Below, piece after piece: positions 1 through 9,140 of a stretch of 64,000 nt of DNA. Every line of letters starts with the position of its first letter. The stretch's first letter is position 1. Under the pieces are notes generated by a model that was given only the letters and a program-made list of their open reading frames with translations, was not told the DNA's origin and made no database searches. The stretch lies in contig JAIBCM010000003.1 of the NCBI GenBank assembly GCA_019694135.1, positions 62,001 to 126,000 of the forward strand. The letters are read 5' to 3'. The stretch comes from Verrucomicrobiia bacterium (GTDB lineage: Bacteria > Verrucomicrobiota > Verrucomicrobiia > JADLBR01 > JAIBCM01). Both the position numbers and the translations under genes were made by a program.

Positions 1-519
1 GCAAATAATATGAGACGCCTGAATCGAAGTCGTGATGTGATGAATAAAAAAAATTAAAAAAGCAATTCCCACTACTCCCAGTGCAATTCCTACTAACACT
101 GAAACTGAAGGAATAAACGTTTCTGAGCCTCCTCGAATAGTGCGTAGCACAACAAGACAATAAATAAAAATGCTTAAAAACATGCCAAGAACTGTCTGAT
201 TAGCCCGATCGCGAATGAAATTGCGTAAAACACGCGAGGTGTATTGGCTGGAGGCTAAAGATAAGGCAACAATAGTGATAGAAAAAGTTACTCCCGCCAC
301 CGTAATCATCGAACCAGCCACACCGGTTAAAATTCCTCGCGCTCCATCGGCACTCGCTCCAAAAAGTCGCGCATTAAATCGAACCAAATTAGCACCTATT
401 TTTGTATCTAACTCCACCAATACTACCCCTAAACAACCCGCGCCTAATACCATCAGAGCAGGAATGAACCAAAAGCTAGATCGTAATGAAATCCAAAGTT
501 GCTGAAGTCTTATTTTCAT
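1..519 (-). CDS. DUF2254 family predicted membrane protein (C-terminus outside window)
   Basis: This minus-strand frame is open for 173 codons from an ATG at 519 to the window edge. The protein begins MKIRLQQLWISLRSSFWFIP and has a hydrophobic segment near residues 17-33, a conserved block containing GILTGVAGSMITVAGVTFS near residues 62-80, and two further membrane helices near residues 110-120 and 137-158. That pattern is the N-terminal half of DUF2254, an integral membrane family of unknown function. Its ATG overlaps the TGA of the upstream mscS gene in an ATGA four-base overlap, so the two are probably translationally coupled. The family call rests on recalled motif similarity. The remainder of the gene lies outside the window. 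Confidence 0.8.
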   Translation of the reverse strand, partial: MKIRLQQLWISLRSSFWFIPALMVLGAGCLGVVLVELDTKIGANLVRFNARLFGASADGARGILTGVAGSMITVAGVTFSITIVALSLASSQYTSRVLRNFIRDRANQTVLGMFLSIFIYCLVVLRTIRGGSETFIPSVSVLVGIALGVVGIAFLIFFIHHITTSIQASHIIC

Positions 520-1493
520 TGGTTATTGACCTTTTTATTTTGTTTAATTCGCTTATATAAAACCCTGGCAATGCTTAACGATTTCGGTGTAGCTTTTTCC
601 CCAACTGGCCATCCCTCCCGCTGACGCGATCGATCGCCATCAGTATCCTCAGTTTGATCATGAAATAAAATGTGCCGTGTGGGAAAAGGCAAATCAACCC
701 CATGAGCCAAAAGATTTTTTTTAATCTCGGCAATGACTTGATCACGTGCATCCAACGCATCCGCTCGACGAGGTGGAGTGATCCACCAGCGAACACGCAA
801 TGTGACAGAACTTTCTCCAAGACCTACAGTCAAAATACTAGGAGGTGGTTCTTGTAAAATTCCTTCAAAATGTCTCAGAATTTGAAAAATTAATCCTTTG
901 GCATAATCAATATCATCACCATAACCAATACCAATTTCACATTCGATTCGACGCTTTTCGTAAGCAGTATGAATCATAACCGACTTGGTAAATAGATCTG
1001 AATTAGGAATGACCACTCGCCGTCCATCATAAGTGCGAATAATTGTGGCGCGCGTTTGAATATCTTCAACTGTGCCTTCAAACTCATCAACTTTAATCTG
1101 ATCTTCGATACGAAAAGGTTCGGTAAGCAATAAAATAATACCCGCCAGAAAATTTTGTAGCACATCACGAAAAGCAAATCCAATCGCCACCCCTGTAAGA
1201 CCTAATAATTGCACGAGTTGCCCAGGCTTAAAAGTGGGAAGCGCAATCACCAAAGCCACTAATAGACCTACAAAAATAATTAATCCTTGGGTAAGACGAC
1301 CCAAAACGAGTCCCAGATTTTGGTGTCGGCGACGTCGCATCGAAAACCGTCTCACCAGTGTGCGAACGCCTTTGGCAAAAAAAAGAAAAAGAATAAAAAC
1401 AAGGAATGCCACCGCTACATAAGGCAAACGTGCGATGACTTGGTCCAACATGTCTTTCAAAGCTTGAATCGCTTCAGAAAAGTCAATATTCAT
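516..1493 (-). CDS. MscS-family small-conductance mechanosensitive channel
   Basis: The 325-residue protein is an MscS-type channel that would open under membrane tension to release solutes on hypo-osmotic shock. Three N-terminal hydrophobic helices are visible (about 24-40, 62-86 and 92-123). The third is the Gly/Ala-rich pore helix, containing LTGVAIGFAFRDVLQNFLAG. It is followed by the MscS beta domain with the block FEGTVEDIQTRATIIRTYDG and IPNSDLF (about 138-168), then an alpha/beta C-terminal domain and a basic tail. The length is close to the 286 residues of E. coli MscS, with a somewhat longer tail. The gene overlaps the downstream DUF2254 gene by four bases. The exact MscS subfamily and gating properties cannot be told from sequence. 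Confidence 0.93.
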   Translation of the reverse strand: MNIDFSEAIQALKDMLDQVIARLPYVAVAFLVFILFLFFAKGVRTLVRRFSMRRRRHQNLGLVLGRLTQGLIIFVGLLVALVIALPTFKPGQLVQLLGLTGVAIGFAFRDVLQNFLAGIILLLTEPFRIEDQIKVDEFEGTVEDIQTRATIIRTYDGRRVVIPNSDLFTKSVMIHTAYEKRRIECEIGIGYGDDIDYAKGLIFQILRHFEGILQEPPPSILTVGLGESSVTLRVRWWITPPRRADALDARDQVIAEIKKNLLAHGVDLPFPTRHILFHDQTEDTDGDRSRQREGWPVGEKATPKSLSIARVLYKRIKQNKKVNNQ

Positions 1494-1530
1494 TGATTAA
1501 AATTTTACCTTACCTTTCTTTTGAGATACC

Positions 1531-1558
1531 TTGAAAATAAATTAAGAATGTTTATGAA
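1531..1558 (+). promoter_or_regulatory. Candidate sigma70-type promoter for ruvA
   Basis: TTGAAA at 1531-1536 and TATGAA at 1553-1558 are separated by 16 bases in the divergent mscS/ruvA intergenic region, about 40 bases upstream of the ruvA start. The -35 is close to consensus and the -10 matches at four of six positions. No strong Shine-Dalgarno site precedes ruvA. Confidence 0.35.
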
Positions 1559-1596
1559 CTGGTCAATGGCTGCAGAATTGAAAACCCGAAAAAGTT

Positions 1597-2196
1597 ATGA
1601 TCAGTTATCTTAATGGAAAACTTGTTCGATCTTTACCTACGATGGTAGAAATGGAACTCAACGGAATTGGTTACAACGTATTAATTCCCCTTTCTACTTA
1701 CGATAAATTGCCCACTCCTCCTGCCGCCTTAAAATTGTTGACTCATTTTCATGTAAGAGAAGATGCCCAAATTCTTTACGGTTTTGCGACGGAAGAAGAG
1801 CGCTCTTTATTTCAACTTCTAATTAATCATGTGTCCGGTGTGGGACCTAAAATTGCTTTGGGTGTGTTGAGTGGTATTTCCGTCACTCAATTTCGAGCGG
1901 CGGTAGTGAATAATGATTTGCAAACACTTTCTCGCATTAAAGGATTGGGAAAAAAAACAGCCGAAAAAATGATCGTGGAACTGCGTGATAAAGTTGGCGT
2001 TTCAGCGGCGTGGGAGCAAGCATCCCAGGATTTAGCGCTTTCACCTCAAGCGCAAAGGGTCAATGATGCAGTTTTAGCTTTGATCGCTTTGGGCTATAAA
2101 CAGATCGAAGCTCATCGGGCTATTAAACAAGTGCAAGAGAAGCAGCCTGAAGCTTTAGTTGAAGATTTGGTGCGTGAGGCGTTGAAAAGTCTTTAA
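1597..2196 (+). CDS. ruvA: Holliday junction branch migration complex subunit RuvA
   Basis: RuvA binds the four-way Holliday junction as a tetramer and loads the RuvB motor for branch migration in recombinational repair. The 199 residues match the family length (about 200). The N-terminal OB domain starts MISYLNGKLV and contains GIGYNVLIPLSTY. Two helix-hairpin-helix motifs are visible as LINHVSGVGPKIALGVLSG (about 84-102) and LSRIKGLGKKTAEKMIVELRD (about 118-138). The C-terminal domain III, which contacts RuvB, starts about residue 155 (NDAVLALIALGYK). In many bacteria ruvA and ruvB are adjacent; here a toxin-antitoxin pair separates them. Confidence 0.97.
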   Translation: MISYLNGKLVRSLPTMVEMELNGIGYNVLIPLSTYDKLPTPPAALKLLTHFHVREDAQILYGFATEEERSLFQLLINHVSGVGPKIALGVLSGISVTQFRAAVVNNDLQTLSRIKGLGKKTAEKMIVELRDKVGVSAAWEQASQDLALSPQAQRVNDAVLALIALGYKQIEAHRAIKQVQEKQPEALVEDLVREALKSL

Positions 2197-2200
2197 AGTC

Positions 2201-2225
2201 AGCTATTAGCCGTTGGCAATTAGCT
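2201..2225 (+). repeat. Imperfect inverted repeat downstream of ruvA
   Basis: The sequence folds as an 11-base arm (AGCTATTAGCC), a GTT loop and an 11-base arm (GGCAATTAGCT), with nine of eleven positions pairing. It starts five bases after the ruvA stop codon and has no T-tract, so it is not a canonical terminator. It is directly continuous with the dispersed 31-base element at 2224-2254. Confidence 0.5.
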
Positions 2226-2254
2226 AACAGCTAAAAGCTAATCGCTCAGTAATT
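2224..2254 (+). repeat. Copy 1 of a dispersed 31-base intergenic element
   Basis: This 31-base stretch (starting CTAACAGCTAAAAGCTAAT) matches the minus strand of 54941-54971, immediately upstream of rplL, at 26 of 31 positions by hand alignment without gaps. A weaker partial match lies at 44613-44631 after lptE. The unit is rich in AGCTAA-like words. Its function is unknown. Confidence 0.55.
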
Positions 2255-2308
2255 TTTCCTGTAATTTTGCAAGGGACTTTTGCCTGCGAAAAATTAATTG
2301 CCATAATA

Positions 2309-2337
2309 TTGACTTTTTAAGTAAGAATTCATATATT
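2309..2337 (+). promoter_or_regulatory. Near-consensus sigma70 promoter of the vapBC pair (leaderless prediction)
   Basis: TTGACT at 2309-2314 and TATATT at 2332-2337 are spaced by exactly 17 bases. Each hexamer matches consensus at five of six positions. Transcription would start about 6-7 bases after the -10, at about 2343-2344, which is the A of the vapB start codon at 2344. No Shine-Dalgarno site lies between the -10 and the ATG, so the antitoxin mRNA is predicted to be leaderless. Confidence 0.65.
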
Positions 2338-2348
2338 AAAAGTATGAA
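2328..2348 (+). promoter_or_regulatory. Candidate VapB/VapC autoregulatory operator
   Basis: TTCATA at 2328-2333 and TATGAA at 2343-2348 form a perfect six-base inverted repeat with a nine-base spacer. The repeat covers the -10 hexamer and the start codon, where AbrB-type antitoxins of this class usually bind to repress their own operon. The assignment is inference from position and symmetry. Confidence 0.45.
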
Positions 2349-2577
2349 AACAATCGTGTCAGAGAAAGGGCAGATTACCATTCCTAAATCGTTGCGAATG
2401 CGTTTGGGTCTTAAGTCTGGCACCGTCCTTATCTTTACCGAGCAAAAAGGCAAATTAATCGCTGAAAAAAAGAGTAGCCAGGATGTTTTTTCTCAGTGGC
2501 AAGGAAAAGGTCACATCCCTTTTGGTAAAACAACCGATGATTACTTGAAGGCAATTCGCGATGGTAACAGCCGTTGA
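2344..2577 (+). CDS. vapB: VapB-type antitoxin, SpoVT/AbrB domain
   Basis: The 77-residue protein begins MKTIVSEKGQITIPKSLR, the swapped-hairpin AbrB/MazE DNA-binding signature, which covers about residues 1-45. The C-terminal tail (about 46-77, containing FSQWQGKGHIPFGKTTDDYL) would bind and inhibit the toxin. The gene overlaps the downstream PIN-domain gene by 17 bases, the usual antitoxin-first order. Its start is preferred because it opens directly with the AbrB motif and sits at the predicted transcription start. The pair lies in the same orientation between ruvA and ruvB, so read-through from ruvA probably also occurs. Confidence 0.88.
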   Translation: MKTIVSEKGQITIPKSLRMRLGLKSGTVLIFTEQKGKLIAEKKSSQDVFSQWQGKGHIPFGKTTDDYLKAIRDGNSR

Positions 2578-2968
2578 TACATCGGTTTTATTAGACGTTT
2601 TAACGAATCATTCTTCGTTTGCCGAAGTTTCTAAGTCGGCACTGAGACAAGCGTTTCAAGAAGGTTCTTTAATTGTTAATGAAACCGTCATTGCAGAATT
2701 GTCCCCTGCCCTATCGGCTTCACAATTTCGTCATTTTCTTGATGATTGGGAATTGAATTTTGTTCCATCTTCATTGGAAAGCGCTTTACTGGCTGGAGAA
2801 ATGTTTCGTTACTATATCAAGCAAGGCGGCAAACGAGACCGTGTTTTGCCCGATCTTTTGATCGGCGCTCACGCCCAAAAACATGCCAATCGATTACTAG
2901 CTCGTGATCGAGGTTATTTTAAAAATTATTTTAAACATTTAAAAGTGTGGGATCCTTCGTTAAAGTGA
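2561..2968 (+). CDS. vapC: VapC-type PIN-domain toxin (ribonuclease)
   Basis: The 135-residue protein is a complete PIN domain, predicted to be a Mg2+-dependent endoribonuclease toxin. The four expected acidic residues are visible: Asp6 in VDTSVLLD, Glu46 in VIAEL, Asp98 in [10 protein letters not shown] and Asp116 in LLARDRGY. No catalytic residue is missing, so the toxin looks functional. Characterised VapC enzymes cut tRNA or rRNA; the target here is unknown. The GTG/ATG-type start lies within the last codons of vapB, so translation is probably coupled. The stop codon is only four bases upstream of the ruvB start, which makes vapC part of the ruv transcription unit. Confidence 0.88.
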   Translation: MVTAVDTSVLLDVLTNHSSFAEVSKSALRQAFQEGSLIVNETVIAELSPALSASQFRHFLDDWELNFVPSSLESALLAGEMFRYYIKQGGKRDRVLPDLLIGAHAQKHANRLLARDRGYFKNYFKHLKVWDPSLK

Positions 2969-2972
2969 GTTC

Positions 2973-3989
2973 ATGAAAGGCAGTAAAATTGATGAGTTTA
3001 ACCAAGAGGAAGATTCTTCTTTAGATCTTTCTTTACGGCCTATCGACTTTTCTGATTTTGCGGGTCAGGAAAAAATTAAGGAGCGTTTGGAGGTTTTAGT
3101 TCAAGCTGCTCATTCGCGCCAAGAACCTTTGGAACATCTTTTGTTTTGTGGACCTCCGGGTTTAGGAAAGACAACGTTGGCTAACATTTTATCAAAAGCG
3201 ATGAATGCCAATCTTAAAACCACATCTGGCCCTGTGATTGAAAAAGCAGGCGATTTAGCCGGTTTGCTCACTAATTTGGAACGGGGAGATGTTTTGTTTA
3301 TTGACGAAATTCATCGTCTCAATATGACGATTGAAGAATATCTTTATCCTGCAATGGAAGATTATCGTTTGGATATCATCATTGACCAAGGACCAAACGC
3401 GCGAAGTGTGCGATTGAATCTACCCAAATTTACTTTAATTGGCGCCACGACACGCGCGGGCATGTTAAGTGCTCCCCTACGCTCCCGTTTTGGTATGGTG
3501 AATCGTCTGGATTATTATGAAGCTGAAGATTTACAAAAAGTCATTCTTCGTTCTTCGCGAATTTTAAATATCGAGCTTGATGAAAGCGGCGCCAAAGAAA
3601 TTGCACAACGTTCCCGAGGAACCCCGCGCATTGCCAATAACCTTTTGCGCTGGGTGCGCGATTATTCCTCAGTAAAAACAGCATCGACAATCACCCGTGA
3701 TGTTGCTGACAAAGCCCTAGCCATGTTGGAAATTGATGAAGACGGTTTGGATGAAATGGATTTGCGACTTTTAGAAGCTTTAACGCAACGTTTCAATGGC
3801 GGACCGGTAGGCTTAAATTCTCTCGCGGTTGCGGTTGGTGAGGAAGCTGGAACTTTAGAAGAAGTGCATGAACCTTATCTCATCATGCAAGGATTTTTGA
3901 AACGCACGCCGCAAGGTCGAGTTGCGACCAAACGGACTTATGACAAATTTGGTTTAAAACCGTCTGGGCGACAACAAGAATTATTTTAA
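2973..3989 (+). CDS. ruvB: Holliday junction DNA helicase RuvB
   Basis: RuvB is the AAA+ hexameric motor that drives Holliday-junction branch migration together with RuvA. The 338 residues contain [14 protein letters not shown] (about 26-39), Walker A GPPGLGKT at 60-67, Walker [13 protein letters not shown] near 106, sensor motif [18 protein letters not shown] near 158-175, and the C-terminal winged helix with [12 protein letters not shown] and TPQGRVAT. The size is that of the family. There is no convincing Shine-Dalgarno site, and the start follows the vapC stop by four bases, suggesting coupled translation. carB follows after 12 bases. Confidence 0.98.
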   Translation: MKGSKIDEFNQEEDSSLDLSLRPIDFSDFAGQEKIKERLEVLVQAAHSRQEPLEHLLFCGPPGLGKTTLANILSKAMNANLKTTSGPVIEKAGDLAGLLTNLERGDVLFIDEIHRLNMTIEEYLYPAMEDYRLDIIIDQGPNARSVRLNLPKFTLIGATTRAGMLSAPLRSRFGMVNRLDYYEAEDLQKVILRSSRILNIELDESGAKEIAQRSRGTPRIANNLLRWVRDYSSVKTASTITRDVADKALAMLEIDEDGLDEMDLRLLEALTQRFNGGPVGLNSLAVAVGEEAGTLEEVHEPYLIMQGFLKRTPQGRVATKRTYDKFGLKPSGRQQELF

Positions 3990-4001
3990 AATTCCACACT
4001 T

Positions 4002-7000
4002 ATGCCGCGACGCACTGATATTCATTCGATTTTACTCATTGGTTCTGGGCCTATTGTTATTGGGCAAGGATGCGAATTTGATTACTCTGGCGTGCAAGCT
4101 TGTAAAGCGCTACGGGAAGAAGGATTTCGCGTCATTTTAGTTAATAGCAATCCGGCCACCATTATGACCGATCCGGAATTTGCCGATGCGACTTATATTG
4201 AACCGATCACGGTTGAAGTGGTGGAAAAAATTATCGCTAAGGAAAAACCGGATGCTTTGCTGCCAACATTAGGCGGTCAAACGGCTTTAAATACTGCCAT
4301 GGCATTATCGGAAAAAGGCATTTTAAAAAAATATGGTGTGAAATTAATCGGTGCTAATGAGGAAGCGATTCGCAAAGGAGAAGATCGCCAACTTTTTAAA
4401 GAAGCGATGCAAAAAATTGGTTTAGATGTTCCTCTATCTGGCATTGCCCATTCACTCGAGGAAGCTCGCGAAGTAGCGAAAAAGATCGGCCGAATGCCGT
4501 TAATTATTCGTCCTGCTTTTACTTTAGGTGGCAGTGGCGGAGGTGTGGCTTATCATTTTGAAGAGTTTGAATCTATCGTCGCCCAAGGGTTGGCGTTATC
4601 ACCCGTCAGTGAAGTGTTAATTGAAGAATCGCTTATTGGTTGGAAAGAGTTTGAAATGGAGGTGATGCGAGATCGTGCCGATAATTGCGTGATTATTTGT
4701 TCGATTGAAAATTTTGATCCTATGGGAGTTCATACGGGTGACAGTATCACAGTGGCTCCAATTCAAACGCTTTCGGATAAAGAATATCAAGCTATGCGTG
4801 ATGCTTCGTTTGCGGTAATCCGCGAAATTGGCGTAGAAACCGGTGGCTCTAATATTCAATTTGCGATTCATCCAGAAAATGGTCGCATGATTGTGATCGA
4901 AATGAATCCTCGCGTTTCACGATCATCAGCTTTGGCTTCAAAAGCAACGGGTTATCCCATAGCCAAAATCGCAGCAAAATTGGCAGTGGGTTATACTTTG
5001 GACGAGTTAAAAAATGATATCACTCAAGAAACGCCAGCCAGTTTTGAGCCGACCATTGATTATGTTGTAACAAAAATTCCGCGTTTTACTTTTGAAAAAT
5101 TTCCCGACGCTGATCCGACGCTAACTACGGCAATGAAAAGTGTTGGAGAAGCGATGTCAATTGGTCGCACGTTTAAAGAATCATTTCAAAAGGCGTTACG
5201 CTCTTTAGAGGTGGGGGCTTGGGGCTTGAGCGGTGGTAAACAAGGTGGTGACACTATTTTTTCAAAAGAAGATATTGAAAAAAAAATAAAAACTCCTTGT
5301 GCAGAACGGGTATTTTATTTGAGACATGCTTTTCGAGCTGGGATGTCGTTGGAGGTTATTTATGAGTTAACTCATATTGATCGTTGGTTTTTAAAACATA
5401 TTGAGCAACTGGTTCAAGAAGAAGAAAAGATTCGGTGTCAGGGACTCAATAGTAAGGAATCTATTTTAAGGGCAAAGCAGTTAGGATTTTCAGATCGGCA
5501 ATTGGCCCATTTCACCAATCAAACGGAGTCTGATATTCGAAAAAAACGTTATGCAGAAAAAATTTTACCCAGTTATCGTTTAGTGGATACTTGTGCTGCG
5601 GAGTTTGAGGCTTATACCCCTTATTATTACTCCACTTACGATTGCCAAGAAGATGAAGTTCGTAAGTCTGATAAGAAAAAAGTGATGATCTTAGGTGGAG
5701 GCCCAAATCGTATTGGTCAAGGAATTGAATTTGATTATTGTTGTGTTCACGCTTCATTTGCTTTGAAAGAGTTGGGCTATGAGACGATCATGGTGAACTC
5801 AAATCCGGAAACGGTTTCCACCGATTACGATACCAGTGATAAACTTTTTTTTGAGCCGCTAACTTTGGAGGATGTGTTGCATATTTATGAGCGCGAACAA
5901 TGTTGGGGAGTTATCGTTCAGTTTGGCGGGCAAACTCCTTTAAATTTAGCGACGGGGTTGGCAGCAAATGGAGTTAACATTTTGGGTACTTCGGTTGAAA
6001 ACATTGAAGCAGCGGAAGATCGCAAATTATTTCAACAGATGTTGAAGCAGTTAAATTTAAAACAACCTCCTAACGAAACGATTACAAGCGAATCCGAAGC
6101 ACTTCGAGCTGCTGAACGTGTGGGTTATCCCCTGCTCATGCGTCCTTCGTTTGTTCTCGGTGGACGCGCTATGCGAATTGTTTACAGCGATGAGGAAGTC
6201 AAAACTTACTTGAAAGAAGCTGTGGAAGTTTCTTCAGAGCGCCCGGTATTAATGGATCGTTTTTTAGAGGATGCAATCGAGGTAGATGTGGATTGTGTGA
6301 GTGATGGTGAAATAACTGTGATTGGTGCTGTCATGCAGCATATTGAACAAGCGGGTGTTCACTCCGGTGATAGTGCTTGCGTTATTCCGGCTTTCTCTTT
6401 GTCCGAAAAAGCGCTTAGAGAAATTCGTGAAGCTACAAAAAAAATGGCCCAGGCACTAAAGGTTAAGGGTTTGATGAATGTTCAATTCGCTGTTAAAGAA
6501 GATGAAATTTATGTTTTAGAGGTGAATCCTCGCGCTTCGCGAACGGTGCCTTTTGTGAGCAAGGCCATTGGAGTGCCTTTAGCAAAATTAGCTGCAAAAG
6601 TGATGGCTGGCCAATCATTGAAAAAACTTAAGTTTACTGAAGAAATTGTTCCTAAATATTTTTCTGTAAAAGAAGCGGTTTTTCCTTTTGCAAAATTTAA
6701 ACAGGTTGACATTTTGCTTGGGCCTGAAATGAAATCTACGGGGGAAGTGATGGGTATGGACGATAGTTTAGGGATGGCTTATGCGAAGTCACAAATGGCT
6801 GCACAACCTGCTTTACCTGCTCAAGGAAAGGTATTTTTTGCAATTAATTCAAAAGATGAACCACAGCTCAGAACATTAGCTCAAAAATTGTTGGATCTTC
6901 ATTTTTCGCTCTGTGCTTATGATGAGACTGCTGATTTTTTTGAAAAAAATAATATTCCTTTCCAACGATTGACCCACGCGAATCAAGGGAACTCGAGCGT

Positions 7001-7214
7001 TTTGGAATTGTTAAAGCAGGGTGAGATTTGTTTAATCATTAATACGCCATCCTCCTCGGTTCAACGACAGGAAGAAAGACAATTTCGCACGCTAGCTTAT
7101 CATCGAAAAGTGCCAGTTATGACGACAATACCAGGAGCGCAAGCGGCGATTCATGGCATGACAGAATTAAAATATGCAAATTTTACTGTAAAAAGTTTGC
7201 AGGAATATTTTTAG
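4002..7214 (+). CDS. carB: Carbamoyl-phosphate synthase large subunit
   Basis: CarB makes carbamoyl phosphate from bicarbonate, ammonia (delivered by the CarA glutaminase) and two ATP, feeding arginine and pyrimidine synthesis. The 1070 residues match the family length. Two homologous ATP-grasp halves are visible: the first starts [20 protein letters not shown], the second near residue 564 with [20 protein letters not shown]. Each half has [20 protein letters not shown]- or [15 protein letters not shown]-type metal/ATP signatures. The last 140 residues form the MGS-like allosteric domain. carA is not in the window. The end of carB nearly abuts the convergent cysH stop, with only three bases between them and no visible terminator. 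Confidence 0.98.
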   Translation: MPRRTDIHSILLIGSGPIVIGQGCEFDYSGVQACKALREEGFRVILVNSNPATIMTDPEFADATYIEPITVEVVEKIIAKEKPDALLPTLGGQTALNTAMALSEKGILKKYGVKLIGANEEAIRKGEDRQLFKEAMQKIGLDVPLSGIAHSLEEAREVAKKIGRMPLIIRPAFTLGGSGGGVAYHFEEFESIVAQGLALSPVSEVLIEESLIGWKEFEMEVMRDRADNCVIICSIENFDPMGVHTGDSITVAPIQTLSDKEYQAMRDASFAVIREIGVETGGSNIQFAIHPENGRMIVIEMNPRVSRSSALASKATGYPIAKIAAKLAVGYTLDELKNDITQETPASFEPTIDYVVTKIPRFTFEKFPDADPTLTTAMKSVGEAMSIGRTFKESFQKALRSLEVGAWGLSGGKQGGDTIFSKEDIEKKIKTPCAERVFYLRHAFRAGMSLEVIYELTHIDRWFLKHIEQLVQEEEKIRCQGLNSKESILRAKQLGFSDRQLAHFTNQTESDIRKKRYAEKILPSYRLVDTCAAEFEAYTPYYYSTYDCQEDEVRKSDKKKVMILGGGPNRIGQGIEFDYCCVHASFALKELGYETIMVNSNPETVSTDYDTSDKLFFEPLTLEDVLHIYEREQCWGVIVQFGGQTPLNLATGLAANGVNILGTSVENIEAAEDRKLFQQMLKQLNLKQPPNETITSESEALRAAERVGYPLLMRPSFVLGGRAMRIVYSDEEVKTYLKEAVEVSSERPVLMDRFLEDAIEVDVDCVSDGEITVIGAVMQHIEQAGVHSGDSACVIPAFSLSEKALREIREATKKMAQALKVKGLMNVQFAVKEDEIYVLEVNPRASRTVPFVSKAIGVPLAKLAAKVMAGQSLKKLKFTEEIVPKYFSVKEAVFPFAKFKQVDILLGPEMKSTGEVMGMDDSLGMAYAKSQMAAQPALPAQGKVFFAINSKDEPQLRTLAQKLLDLHFSLCAYDETADFFEKNNIPFQRLTHANQGNSSVLELLKQGEICLIINTPSSSVQRQEERQFRTLAYHRKVPVMTTIPGAQAAIHGMTELKYANFTVKSLQEYF

Positions 7215-7217
7215 TCT

Positions 7218-7919
7218 TTATTTTTTTCGTTGCATGAAAGTGTGGATGCCACACTCCGTTTTATTAAAGCCAATCCAGCGACCAGCTCTTTCATTTTCAC
7301 CTTCCGTAATTAAACGTGTGCAAGTGTAGCAACCGATGCTACGATAGCCGCGATCGTGCAAGGGATTGTAAGGTATTTTGTGTTGTTTAATATAAGCCCA
7401 AACGGCATCCCTCTCCCATTTTGCCATAGGATTTAATTTGATAATTTCTTTTCCCGGATCAACTTCGTAAAGTTCGAATACACCAATAGAAGCACGTGCT
7501 TCACTTTGCTCTCGACGCAAGCCGGTTATCCAGCAATCCAAAGTTTTTAGTTTTGCTTGTAATGGCACCACTTTTCTTAGGGTGCAACATTGGTCGGGTT
7601 CGCGCTCCCAAAGTTTGTCGCCAAAATGTTTGGCTTGTTCTTCTACGGTATAATCGGGAGTTAAGGTTTCTATTTTTATTTCAAAAAAATCTTCCAAACG
7701 TTTTTTTAGTTCTAACGTTTCTGGAAAAAGCAGGCCGGTGTCTAAGGTAAAAACAGGAATGGGTAGTTGATTGATTTTTGCTAAATGCATCATCACGAGA
7801 CCTGCACCCTGAAAACTGGTTCCAATAGCACTTCGACTCGAAAATTTTTCCCAAGCCCATTTTAAGACATCTGGTGTTGACCAATCTTCTAAATATTCTG
7901 CACCTTCAAAAAAATCCAT
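7218..7919 (-). CDS. cysH: Adenylyl-sulfate (APS)-type reductase of the CysH family
   Basis: This 233-residue enzyme reduces activated sulfate to sulfite with thioredoxin in assimilatory sulfate reduction. The PAPS-reductase fold is visible in SAIGTSFQGAGLVM and FTLDTGLLFPETLEL. Cys111-Cys112 (DQCCTLRK) and Cys197-x-x-Cys200 (GCYTCTR) are the four [4Fe-4S] ligands that distinguish APS reductases from E. coli-type PAPS reductases. The catalytic cysteine is Cys223 in ECGIH. The [4Fe-4S] motif therefore predicts APS as substrate, so no APS kinase step would be needed. The gene lies 51 bases downstream of tRNA-Pro on the same strand. No other sulfate genes are nearby. Confidence 0.93.
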   Translation of the reverse strand: MDFFEGAEYLEDWSTPDVLKWAWEKFSSRSAIGTSFQGAGLVMMHLAKINQLPIPVFTLDTGLLFPETLELKKRLEDFFEIKIETLTPDYTVEEQAKHFGDKLWEREPDQCCTLRKVVPLQAKLKTLDCWITGLRREQSEARASIGVFELYEVDPGKEIIKLNPMAKWERDAVWAYIKQHKIPYNPLHDRGYRSIGCYTCTRLITEGENERAGRWIGFNKTECGIHTFMQRKK

Positions 7920-7970
7920 ATTACTAATATTAACCTGAATGGAAGTGGGTGCTAGCTCAATACAAATTTT

Positions 7971-8044
7971 TCGGAGCGACAGGATTTGAACCTGCGACGT
8001 CTTGCTCCCAAAGCAAGTGCTCTACCAAGCTGAGCTACGCTCCG
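7971..8044 (-). tRNA. tRNA-Pro (anticodon TGG)
   Basis: The minus strand reads CGGAGCG ... CGCTCCG as the acceptor stem, with AGCTCAG D-arm sequence and a GGTTCAAATCC T-arm. The anticodon stem GCTTGC-type helix encloses loop TTTGGGA, giving anticodon TGG. The discriminator is A; CCA is not encoded. Confidence 0.95.
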
Positions 8045-8098
8045 TAATTTTGCATAATCATAGCAAAGGTTTTAGCCATTGCAATCTTAGCGAATATT

Positions 8099-9124
8099 TT
8101 AATAAGCTGCTTGGGCGCCCTTGATATTTTTCTTTTTAATCCAAGGCATTAACCCTCGCAAGCGTGCGCCTACTTTTTCGATGGAGTGATTTTCGCCAGC
8201 TTTAAGAAGGGCATTATATTTTTTATAACCGCCTTCGTATTCGCGAATCCAGTTTTTAGCAAATTTGCCATTTTGAATTTCTTTAAGCGATTGTTTCATC
8301 CGAGCTTTGACACTTTTATCAATAATTTTGGGACCTACGCTGACATCACCCCATTTTGCAGTTTCAGAAATGGAAAAGCGCATGCCGCTGATGCCAGCTT
8401 CGTTAATCAAATCAACAATTAACTTTAATTCATGTAAGCATTCAAAGTAAGCCATTTCAGGTGAATAACCAGCTTCTACTAAGGTTTCATAACCGGCTTG
8501 AATTAAAGCGGTGCAACCGCCGCAAAGGACCGTTTGTTCTCCAAATAAATCGGTTTCCGTTTCCTCTTTGAAAGTTGTTTCAATCACGCCAGCGCGTGTG
8601 CCACCAATGCCTTTTGCCCAGGCTAATGCTAGTTTTTTGGCTGTGCCTGTCGGATTTTGATAAATAGCAATTAATGATGGCACACCTTTGCCCTCCAAAA
8701 ACTGGCGTCGAACAATATGCCCCGGACCTTTAGGAGCCACCATAATGACGTTGACATTTTTGGGAGGAACTACCGTTTTAAAATGGATAGAAAATCCATG
8801 TGAAAAAACGAGTGTTTTACCTGCAGATAGGCTTGGAGCAATATCCCGCTTGTAAGCTTTGGGTTGTTTGGTGTCAGGGATTGCAATCATAATGAGATCA
8901 GCTCGTTTGACTGCTTCTGCTGTTTCGTATACTGAAAAACCTAATTTTTTTGCAACTGGAATCGACTTACTGCCTTTATAAAGACCAATAATTACTTTGA
9001 CTCCACTTTCTTTTAAATTGAGTGCATGTGCATGACCTTGAGAACCAAATCCGAGCACTGCCACTATCTTACCTTTTAATGGTGCTAATGAGGCATCTTT
9101 ATCATTATATATTTTTGCTGCCAT
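8099..9124 (-). CDS. ilvC: Ketol-acid reductoisomerase
   Basis: IlvC converts acetolactate or acetohydroxybutyrate to the dihydroxy acids of valine and isoleucine synthesis, using NADPH and Mg2+. The 341-residue length is that of the short class I enzymes. The Rossmann motif [17 protein letters not shown] is near residue 25, followed by the cofactor loop GLYKGSKS. The knotted C-terminal domain has the metal-binding segments [12 protein letters not shown] and [15 protein letters not shown] Shine-Dalgarno-like AAGGAA precedes the start. The gene follows ilvN after 16 bases, so the two form one operon. ilvB is not in the window. Confidence 0.98.
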   Translation of the reverse strand: MAAKIYNDKDASLAPLKGKIVAVLGFGSQGHAHALNLKESGVKVIIGLYKGSKSIPVAKKLGFSVYETAEAVKRADLIMIAIPDTKQPKAYKRDIAPSLSAGKTLVFSHGFSIHFKTVVPPKNVNVIMVAPKGPGHIVRRQFLEGKGVPSLIAIYQNPTGTAKKLALAWAKGIGGTRAGVIETTFKEETETDLFGEQTVLCGGCTALIQAGYETLVEAGYSPEMAYFECLHELKLIVDLINEAGISGMRFSISETAKWGDVSVGPKIIDKSVKARMKQSLKEIQNGKFAKNWIREYEGGYKKYNALLKAGENHSIEKVGARLRGLMPWIKKKNIKGAQAAY

Positions 9125-9140
9125 AATTGTTTATTTCCTT

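Noticed and set aside
215-505. 96-codon plus-strand frame near the window start
   Set aside because: It lies opposite the DUF2254 gene, whose minus-strand frame is continuous to base 1 and has clear membrane-protein character.
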